From contig NC_085138.1 in assembly GCF_035046485.1 (NCBI RefSeq), forward strand, positions 28,297,047 to 28,361,046: a DNA stretch of 64,000 nucleotides, read 5' to 3'. Source of the stretch: Aedes albopictus (Eukaryota > Arthropoda > Insecta > Diptera > Culicidae). Shown piece after piece: positions 56,521-64,000 of this stretch. The notes under the pieces were generated by a model. That model worked only from the letters and a program-made list of their open reading frames with translations, was not told the origin of the DNA and did not search any database. Each line of letters opens with the position of its first letter. Within the stretch, counting starts at the first letter, position 1. The position numbers and the translations under genes are program-made.

Positions 56521-57065
56521 CCTTGAATTCCTGATCTTCTTATCTGCTATGACCAGACCACCAACTCATCCTCGCTAACCCGACGAACACTTTGAAACCA
56601 TTTGGTTCTCCCTGTAATTTCCGTTCAGTGCATTATTTTTCCATAACCGGAACGGTCAAGAAATGTTGCACAGCAAGCTACATTTGATTTGACGGTTCTT
56701 GTCGGTTCCGTACTGGGGTCAAGAAAAAGCAAAGGTTGTTCATTTCTGGAGTGATTCCTTGCCTAAATTTCCCCCGCATCGAGATAGGCCAAGAAATTTC
56801 TTGCGACCTACATACCACTCACTCATTTTCAAATCTAGAACGATTTTTATCTACATTTTCGACGTTTTGGCCTGGGGATTTGGCCTTTTTCAAGAGTCGT
56901 AGTGGAGCCAAACCCCCAGGCCAAAACGTCGGATGTAGATTTGAAGACTGAGAAAGCCATCTATTTTTTCATCAAGTTTCCAGTCGTAAAAACCCCATCC
57001 CATTGACATATTTTTTTGTATGCAGTCCGACACGTATACGATATTGCCGTCAACGGAAATTGATG
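56521..57065. other. Unclassified sequence with a foldback
   Basis: 56640-56800 has CGGTCAAGAAATG-type sequence loosely similar to the 44717 repeat. A foldback lies at 56850-56940. Confidence 0.45.
56850..56940. mobile_element. Foldback element
   Basis: ATCTACATTTTCGACGTTTT GGCC arm against GGCCAAAACGTCGGATGTAGAT, with flanking CAAATCTA / TAGATTTG repeats extending to about 56829-56945. Confidence 0.7.
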
Positions 57066-57725
57066 TCAATTGGTTTGTGGGATCCTTTCTGACATTCCTA
57101 GAAGGTTTCTCCAGGAGCTCTTTTCAGGATTCCTTCAGAGAATCCTTCAGGGACTTCAAGGGATTCCTTCGGGATTTCTCAAGGAGTTCCAGGAATCCTC
57201 AAGGAATTTCATCCTAGAATATCTTAATGGTTTCTTTTGCAATGTCTTCAGAAGTTTTTTTTTTACTTTCAGAAGGTAGTTCTGGAAAATATGCCTGGGA
57301 ATTCCAGCAATTTCACCAGGAGTTCTCTTGAGGATTGCTCCAGGAATTTCTTCCAAGGTTCCTACAGATACTCCTTCCAGGATTATCATGCGAGATTACT
57401 CTCAGAGTTACCTCTGGGATTTCTTCAGGTATTCTTTCTGATTTCCAGGAATTCTACAAGGACTTCTTTCATAATTCCTCCAAAAACTTCACCGGGACTC
57501 TTCCAGCAGCTGCTTTTAGATTCACTCAGTAACTACTTCTGGGATTGCTTCAAGAATTCCGGGACGTTTTTCTGGGCTTCTGTCAGGAATTGCTTCTGCA
57601 ATTTCTTTAGGAACTCTTCCGTGGATTCCTTCGGGAATTTCTTCCGGGATTCCTTTGGTAATTCTTGCTGGGGTTCTTCCCGGCAGTTCTTCTGGAATTC
57701 TTTCAGAAACTACTTGCGACAAAGA
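57066..57725 (-). repeat. 12-bp minisatellite array, reverse orientation
   Basis: GGAATTTCTTCCAAGGTTCC and GGATTCCTTCGGGAATTTC units. The 203-aa plus frame starting 57237 (SNFTRSSLEDCSRNFF-like) and the minus frame 57522-57722 (RIPEELPGRTPARI) are repeat-derived. Confidence 0.88.
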
Positions 57726-59240
57726 GAGTGGATGAGAGAGGAGACAAAAAAGATCTCAAAAGTAAGTTTAAAAATACTCAAATTTAGGTTCTTGAGTTTC
57801 TCCGTGTATGCGAATATAACTTTCCACGCCCTCACTGAACAGTGGTAGTCCAGTAATTTGCAGATGAAGAACAACTGTTGCCCACGAAGTCCAAGTTATC
57901 TATTTGTATGGATAATTTCTACTTGACTTTTCATTTGATGAAAAAATTAGTTCTGCGCATAACCACTTCTTCAGTCTCTAGTTGCGTGAGCACCAAACAG
58001 ATGGTCCGACTCGACGCGAGCATAGTAGGCCGCCGCCATACTGTAGATGGCGACCGTAATGCGAAACCCACACGTTTCCGCTCGCGGAGCGCGTTTGCTA
58101 CTACGATCATTCGTCGTCGAATCGACGGACGACACGGCTTGCTCGATTTTAGCATATTTTGATCGTATATCTCTCGCCTCTGCTCACCGGATGGAAAGGC
58201 GAGTAAGGTGTCGACAAGGTCCAAACTCATTCGCGATTGTGGTGCGGTACTGCGTGCGGGAGATTAGCGAATCGGAAACAGGTGGTGTTGAAACATGAAT
58301 TCACCTGATTAGAGGGAATTTTGATGGTTGTTGGAAACTCTTGATTCATGGAAATTTGAGGATCACCTCTTTTGAGCTGAGTAATAACTCATTACATAAA
58401 TTGGACCAGTACCTAGCGACTATATGCCCTGCCGTACATTTTACGGCATTAATTATTTTTACAAACTGTCTAGACAGCACTTTCCCAAACCACAACCGAG
58501 TGAATCGTTTCCGTTTTAATTTTTTCAAGCAAAAACAAATTAATTTTGAAAATTGCCTTTTGTCGGCGGCCAACCACTATTTGATGGCGTGGCGGTCGTC
58601 TAGTCGCGGTGGGCTCGTGCCAAAAGCGTGTCGCGCCAAGGAGAAGAGTCATCGTAGGTGGCGCTTCCCGCCCATCAGCCACAAAAATGGTTCCCACAGA
58701 CTGAGGCAATTCGCCGAAATTCATACATTATTCACCTTCGAACCTGTTGTTTCGTTTGTTTGGCGTTCGTGCTTCTGCTTTTGATGCATCGAACACCACA
58801 TCGCAGAAGGGACGTGCTTTCGCGTTTCCTTCCAGGTGGAATTCGCAGAAATTTGACAATTAGAGCCTAAATACGAATCGTTGAGGAAAATAACAATGAG
58901 CATCGCAGAGCATGAACCATTGAACAAAACCCGAACTGCTGAAATTCGAACCGCTCTTGCGAGCGAGACGGTTGCTTTTTTTTTTCTTCGTGTAAATGAA
59001 TATTGCAGGGCCTGCTTATTATTCCCTGTTCGCGAAGATGAGCTTACGTTGGCACGTCGTTTCGGACAGGCCATTGTGTTGCCGTTAATGATGATGGCCG
59101 TTGTTTATGTCTTGGACAGTTTGTAGTGTTTTTTTTTCTTGGGCAGCATATGAAAAGGGTCGTGAGAATAAAACATTGGCGTACTTTGCCTTAACTCGTT
59201 GATCAAATGCCAGATATATTCCATATGCCGTACCTGTATA
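57726..59240. other. Low-repeat island
   Basis: About 1.5 kb with almost no tandem or palindromic structure and GC-rich patches (58010-58130, 58565-58680). Frames on both strands (58341-58784 +, 58721-59074 -) overlap each other and lack domains. Candidate unique or regulatory DNA. Confidence 0.4.
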
Positions 59241-59242
59241 TA

Positions 59243-59451
59243 CACAGGGGAAAATTTCTACTCAGTGGCTGAGTTGATCTTACTCAGAAATCGAAAAATC
59301 CTTTGTTTTCTTACTCAGTTTCCGTTAAAAGTGGGACAACCCATTGCCAATGGGTTGTCCCACTTTTAACCGAAACTGAGTAAGAACACAAAGGATTTTT
59401 AGATTTCTGAGTAAGGCCAACTCAGTCATTGAGTAGAAATTTTTCTCGGTG
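59243..59451. mobile_element. TA-flanked palindromic MITE
   Basis: 209 bp; ends CACAGGGGAAAATTTCTACT and AGTAGAAATTTTTCTCGGTG, long imperfect arms meeting at CCCATTGCCAATGGG. TA on both sides (59241-59242, 59452-59453). The GGGGAAAATTTCT tip fits TA-targeting Tc1/mariner-type MITEs. Confidence 0.82.
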
Positions 59452-59592
59452 TAAATGTAGGCAACTTAATTCAACGCAATTAGACTGCAAACTGAATCAG
59501 TTTAATGTCTTTGCGGGTTTTGCACTGACATTTGTCAAAAACTTGAAATGACAATAATACATAGATGATCTGTCAAATGAGTGTCTAGCTAA

Positions 59593-59923
59593 TAGACGAG
59601 TGCACCGGCCGCTGAAAGTTCACTCGGGCAGCGAATTTTGACACCACAGCGGGGTCGTTTCTTAACAACTTCTACCCAGCTGAAAATTTGTTTAATTTAT
59701 TGCATCTAGTTTTCACGATGAAGTTGCAAAAATATTGACTAATGCATTAACTATATGCATATGCATCACTTTAAATGGAAATTCATGTAGGAAATCAAAG
59801 AAAAAAAATATCAGCGCGTTTTGGTGATGCATGTCTGTGTAGAAGTTGTTGAGAGTCGACCCCGCTGTGCTGTCAAAAATGTTCAGGCTCAGTGAACTCA
59901 ATGTTCATCGGTGCACTCGTCTA
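59593..59923. mobile_element. TAGACGAGTGCACCG MITE, unit A
   Basis: 331 bp, ends TAGACGAGTGCACCGG and CGGTGCACTCGTCTA. Subterminal GACACCACAGCGGGGTCG / CGACCCCGCTGTGCTGTC. Longest of the three related units, with a distinct AT-rich middle. Confidence 0.82.
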
Positions 59924-60108
59924 TAGACGAGTGCACCGATGAAATGAATTCATCGCGGTCCGAGAATTTTGACACTACAGCGGGGTCGCTTCCAATCAGA
60001 AGTGATAGATTTCCAATCAGAATTGAACAATTCTGATTGGGAACGACCCCGCTGTAGTGTCAAAATTCTCGGATCACGATGAATTCAGTTCATCGGTGCA
60101 CTCGTCTA
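59924..60108. mobile_element. TAGACGAGTGCACCG MITE, unit B
   Basis: 185 bp, directly abutting unit A (CTCGTCTA|TAGACGAG). Near-perfect palindrome with centre AATTGAACAATT and CTACAGCGGGGTCG / CGACCCCGCTGTAG subterminal blocks. Confidence 0.88.
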
Positions 60109-60282
60109 TAGACGACTGAATTTATCGCGGTCCGAGAATTGTGACACTAGAGCGAAGCCGCTTTCAATCAGAAGTGTACGATTTCCAATCAGAATTGAAC
60201 AATTCTGATTGGGAATGGCCCCGCTCTAGTGTCGAAATTCTCGGACCGCGATGAATTCGGTTCATCGGTGGATAAGTCCATA
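60109..60282. mobile_element. TAGACGA MITE, unit C (altered ends)
   Basis: Abuts unit B. The left tip is short (TAGACGA then CTGAATTTATCGCGG), missing the GTGCACCGATGAA part, and the right tip changes to CATCGGTGGATAAGTCCATA. The inner palindrome is intact (CTAGAGCG / CGCTCTAG). Confidence 0.78.
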
Positions 60283-60356
60283 GATCGATCGATGAACAAC
60301 TTCACTAATTTGACGTTTGAGCGATGCCACGTTTACGGATTATGAATTCGTTTTCA

Positions 60357-60440
60357 TGGACTTATCCACCGATGAACCGAGTTCACGCGGTCAGAGAATT
60401 TTGAGACTACATAGAATCGGGCCGTTTCTAATCAGAATTG
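60357..60440. mobile_element. Partial related MITE, unit D
   Basis: TGGACTTATCCACCGATGAA is the inverse of the right end of unit C, followed by CGCGGTCAGAGAATTTTGAG. Only one arm is present. Confidence 0.65.
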
Positions 60441-60469
60441 CCCTGTACCATTGAAAACCATGCTTTCAC

Positions 60470-61330
60470 AATAGAACACAATGTTAAAATAACAATAGAA
60501 AAACAATAGAATCAAACGTCTCCAACAATAGTATCAATTGTGAATGAGTATTTCACATTGAATTGTATAGGTTGTTAAGTATCGTAACAGTACAAAAATG
60601 ACTTTTTTCCATACTAGTTTTTTCACAAAACAGAAGATTCTGATGTAAATGAAATGATGGTAATACCGATACGTGGTATCAAATTTATAGATCATTTTCA
60701 TGTATTTGTATTGTTTTGAACAGTTAAATAAGCCGAGAGCATGCTGTTTTAAACTGTGATTAACATTAGATTCAATGGTTTGGGGATGGTTTTCTGATGT
60801 GATACAGAAGATTCTTATGTTTTCGAATTGTTTAAAACAGTGAAATGCTCAGTAAACGTATTGTTTTGGGTTGTGATTTTATTTCTGGTTCCACATTCGA
60901 TTCAATTGTTTTCTATTGTGAAGCAGAACGTACTGTTTGTACTGTTTTTACATCGAATTCAATTGATTGGGTATTGTTTTCTATTGCGATACAGAAGATT
61001 ATTATGTTTTTGAATTGTTTCAAACAGTGAATCGAACGATACAAGTATTGTTCTGAGTAGTGTTTTATTATTGGTCCCAAAATTGTTTCAATGGTTTGGG
61101 AATTGTTTTCTATTGTAATACAGAAGATTCTTATGTTTTCAAATTATTTTAAGCAGTAAAATGTATGGTAAACCTATTGCTTTGAGCAGTGACATTATTA
61201 CTAGCTCTACATTAGATTCAATTGTTTTGGAACTGTTTGCTATTGTGAAACAGAAAATTCTGATGTTTGGGGATAGTTTAGTAATTACAAATAATATGAA
61301 TTTTTTGGAATGGTTTGATCTATTACTGCT
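60470..61330 (+). repeat. ~130-bp degenerate satellite
   Basis: Recurring TTCAATTGTTTTCTATTGTG, ACAGAAGATTCTTATGTTTT and GAATTGTTTAAAACAGTGAA blocks. Later units (61117, 61247) are ~130 bp apart; earlier ones are irregular (60628, 60801, 60918, 60988), consistent with deletions. Frames 60828-61030 are by-products. Confidence 0.75.
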
Positions 61331-61785
61331 TAATGTTTTTATTGCTGCCTGTACAAATCCTGAATAAAACGAAACTGAACTATCATTATGCATTCGTACT
61401 AGAAGCTTGTATATTTTAGGCAACATTTTAAGAACACAGATCGAGCAATTTTCGAATATTTGGAACACTCATGTTGTAAATCGAGTAATGTTTAACTGAA
61501 GCTTCAGCTCCCATACCCCACAGCCAGATAACTGGGTTTAGCAGACTAAGCATTATATGTGGCAACACTATAAGCGGCATGATGGAACCGTAGTTGCATT
61601 TAGTGAGTGATGACGTACAAAAGTAACATTACAACGTGCTTAACCATTATTGCAGCATTTACAGACACTTGATGAACAGCTTGTGGAATATAGTATGCAA
61701 TTGCGTCGAATTTGAATCCATGGGATAACTATAGAATTTGACTCAAACGCACGCATATGTTCCAGGCCTAAAGAGCGACCCTATA
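61331..61785. other. Unclassified sequence
   Basis: No tandem or palindromic structure recognised. Confidence 0.35.
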
Positions 61786-61789
61786 TTAA

Positions 61790-61882
61790 CCCATATGTGG
61801 CCGCCAGGGTACCCGGGTACCCAGGCCCCATTTAAACAGCACGGTATAGAAAAAATCAAAAAGTTTGTCGGACACATAACGG
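61790..61882. mobile_element. piggyBac-like MITE flanked by TTAA (copy B)
   Basis: TTAA at 61786-61789 and 61883-61886; ends CCCATATGTGGCCG and CGGACACATAACGG; contains GGGTACCCGGGTACCC. The inverse of the copy at 30370-30472. Confidence 0.8.
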
Positions 61883-61886
61883 TTAA

Positions 61887-62360
61887 AAGACCTTCCAAAG
61901 CGACCAAATGCAAAAGATAGTTCTAATTCAGTAATATGTTTCACCATAAGAGAGATTTTAATGAAACGATTGCAATCATATTAAAAGAAGGGTAGATTTA
62001 GATTTTCTTTTCGCAATAAAACCATTATATAACTTGGCCTTCATGCAGCCCTTGCTAAGATTGGCATTCAGCATCCGACCGTACTCTTCGCAGTGAATGT
62101 ACATTCCCCTTCGATACCACCGGCACGACGTTCTTGTGACTGTTGAGGGATGGGAAAGGGTTCTACCTTATAATTGTATGTATGTGAATGGTTTTGAACA
62201 GTTTATTATGCAGAAAATATATGATTTAAAGATTGAACCTATATTATGGAATCATTCATAGTATCCTTAAGCAAAATCTTGCAATATTTTCTTGTTGATT
62301 CCACTATTTTTTTTTTTTTGAAAATATTGATAAAATAAAATTAGCCCTAACATTTAAATA
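61887..62360. other. Unclassified sequence
   Basis: Nothing recognised apart from A/T runs near 62310. Confidence 0.35.
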
Positions 62361-62690
62361 TGTTAGCGCCAATTTTGTTGACGTTAGCTGGTTCTAATGA
62401 GATCCGGAATCATATAAGAACGTACAAATAGGTAGATCATGATGTGTGACCATTTTCTATTGCTTCGGAGTCACTTCGGGTTTCCCGCGCTACCATTATT
62501 GGAACCGACTATAAATACCGATCACAGAAACCAAAAATTGTCATTTATCCAGTCTTAGTTTAAGATAATCACTGTAATAGTTGTAAATATAGTAAAAATA
62601 CCTGACCTGAAGATATATGTTCAGTGTTCCACGTCGTAATAAATTGAATGACCAAGAAGAACTGATCTGTGTTGTATGTCGGCAGTCCAG
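62361..62690 (+). mobile_element. Candidate solo LTR
   Basis: Begins TGTTAGCGCCAATTTTG, has a TATA-like ACTATAAATACC at ~62509 and an initiator-like CCAGTCTTAGT ~40 bp downstream, then AATAAATTGAATGACC. This layout is typical of insect LTR promoters. No partner LTR or coding sequence; end uncertain. Confidence 0.35.
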
Positions 62691-62921
62691 AAGAATTCCC
62701 AGTTCCAGTGGTTGTCCAGAAATTGCCCAATTCATGGCACCGGCATCACAGACGCTAGAATGTGCGTGAACAAAATAGTTTATAAAACGAAAAAAAATAT
62801 CTAAAAAATTGATCAAAAACTCTTTTAGATGCATTCATTATATAACAAAAAAAAAAGGTCGAAATAACCCTGCGAACTTGCCTGTAAAAGTGCGATTCGC
62901 TACCAGCCCTGCCCTGCCAAC

Positions 62922-63514
62922 ACAAACAGACATATTACTTAGAAGAAATTGGCTTCAAAAACATCGTTTGGCATCTCACTAGCACCATCTATAATGCTCA
63001 ATCCGAAGCATTGATTTGCAGGTGTTGTTTCCCTCGGCTCGATGTAACAATTTAGCAGGTGACGATTCCCCTGTGGCGCAATGAGAGTATATTACAGGTG
63101 AGGAAGAAGAAGAGATGGCTATGTATTAGTAAGCAAAGAAAAATGTAAACACAAATAGTGACGTCACTATTTGACACGCGTTCTTATGGGAGCGCGCTTT
63201 GCTTGTAGTAGTGACATGTTTTGCACCAGACACGGATCTCACGCACACGAAGTATCTTCTTCCCCACCTTTAATAGACTCTCATTGCCTGTGGCGTCATC
63301 CATTCATAAAACATGAATGACAGTTCATGATTGAGTCATTTTATGTAAACATTGATCGGCGTCGCGTTCATTTCTCTCCAAAACTGAGAGGTGATGTAGG
63401 GACAGCAGCGCCACCATGACACATGCGAGCACAGTCCGAACCACACTTTATTTTCAAAATGACCGTTAAATCGTGCGATGATTGCGATTTGAGTAGTATG
63501 TCTGTTTGTCTGTG
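62922..63514. mobile_element. hAT-like MITE, copy 3, with 8-bp target duplication and nested element
   Basis: Ends ACAAACAGACATATTAC and GTATGTCTGTTTGTCTGTG, flanked by CTGCCAAC (62914-62921, 63515-63522). Body as in copies 1 and 2, interrupted by a 208-bp element at 63079. Confidence 0.86.
63079..63286. mobile_element. Mutator-like MITE nested in the hAT-like MITE
   Basis: Ends CAATGAGAGT and ACTCTCATTG, perfectly inverted, with longer subterminal similarity (GGTGAGGAAGAAGA / TCTTCTTCCCCACC). Flanked by CCTGTGGCG at 63070-63078 and 63287-63295; the 9-bp duplication is typical of Mutator-like elements. The empty site is seen in copy 2 (~53890). Confidence 0.88.
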
Positions 63515-63522
63515 CTGCCAAC

Positions 63523-64000
63523 TCAACTTCCCGTCGCTACCCGTAAAAGTGCAAACAAAACAATACAAACCTGTTAAGGGCGGACGGGACGGTCGAGGAA
63601 ATATCCGCCATTGCTCTGTTGCTACTAAGATGGTAATCTCAGATTCTACTTCATATAATGGAACAAAAATCTATCATTGTGTATGCTCACTTGCAGTGCA
63701 TATGCTGATTGTTTTTCAGCCTCATCTGTGCGATAGAAATCGAGATTACCATCTTCAAAATCGCGAGGCAAATTGTTAGAAAGAGAGGGAAGATAGGAAA
63801 AATAACACAGCGTCCCGATTCACCTTAAAATGCTGCTATTAGCGCATTTGCCCAAAAGTACACGCGGCAAATCCCTGAAGAAAGGAACAGCCGCGTTTTT
63901 TGCTTCCTTTTTACTCAATTCTTATGGGAGATAGGGAATCGCGCCACTTGGGCGGTGGCTTCTATATTCGTCTGTTTTCCCCTATAACTCAGTCAAATAT
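63523..64000. other. Unclassified sequence with a foldback
   Basis: Apart from 63627-63755 nothing is recognised. The plus frame 63423-63779 crosses the MITE end and the foldback and is not a gene. Confidence 0.4.
63627..63755. mobile_element. Small foldback MITE
   Basis: AAGATGGTAATCTCAGATTC and GAAATCGAGATTACCATCTT ends, 20-22 bp, in inverted orientation. Confidence 0.7.

Noticed and set aside
58341..58784. 147-codon plus-strand gene
   Set aside because: No recognised domain, overlapped by minus-strand frames 58346-58573 and 58470-58724; likely chance.
62361..62690. Host gene promoter (TATA plus initiator)
   Set aside because: The TG start, TATA, initiator and AATAAA order fits a solo LTR better. 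No downstream exon was found.
1..64000. Bacterial or phage defence, toxin-antitoxin or biosynthetic cluster
   Set aside because: Composition, SINEs, LTR elements, satellites and short introns are eukaryotic. No cluster of complete genes exists.

Overview
The window looks like repeat-dense nuclear DNA of a mosquito, most likely Aedes. The reasons are Feilai-like tRNA-derived SINEs, many TA-, TTAA-, 8-bp and 9-bp-target MITEs, a Ty3/gypsy element, and very abundant minisatellites built on a 12-bp GAATTCCTGGAG-like unit. The species call is inference. There is no operon, prophage, CRISPR array or bacterial-type gene. Almost every other long open frame is a by-product of repeats whose period is a multiple of three.

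Layout: 0-3.4 kb is the 3' two thirds of an apparently intact Ty3/gypsy pol plus its 3' LTR; the 5' end lies outside the window. 3.4-11 kb is a patchwork of 12-bp minisatellites, small foldback/MITE elements and unclassified DNA. 11.16-12.0 kb holds a spliced, frameshifted gene relic. 12.1-18.1 kb is one large ~122-bp satellite array with two small insertions. It runs directly into 12-bp minisatellite (18.1-20.5 kb). 20.7-25.1 kb has foldbacks and a low-repeat GC-richer island. 25.16-27.11 kb is a ~1.95-kb foldback whose arms are tandem ~153-bp repeats. 27.2-31.7 kb is mostly 12-bp minisatellite. 31.7-33.3 and 37.0-37.9 kb are two arrays of one ~152-bp satellite family, the first split by two TA-flanked elements. 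33.3-39.5 kb also holds 10-11-bp GAAACCCC-type minisatellites in both orientations.

39.5-64 kb is a mosaic of SINEs, MITEs and minisatellites around low-repeat islands (about 34.4-35.4, 40.5-42.8 and 57.7-59.2 kb). Notable items are two copies of a ~935-bp TA-flanked element sharing a 76-codon ORF (44.9 and 51.3 kb), a palindrome with 135-bp arms that read as identical (48.2 kb), three hAT-like MITE copies, a back-to-back MITE cluster (59.6-60.4 kb) and a BEL/Pao pol fragment (56.3 kb).

The only complete-looking coding function is retrotransposition by the gypsy pol. The other mobile elements are non-autonomous. Several insertions can be read precisely because an uninterrupted copy of the target lies elsewhere in the window, which gives relative ages. 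No new defence or metabolic system is supported. The most unusual objects are the foldback with satellite arms, the perfect palindrome, the ORF-bearing TA element and the higher-order satellite.
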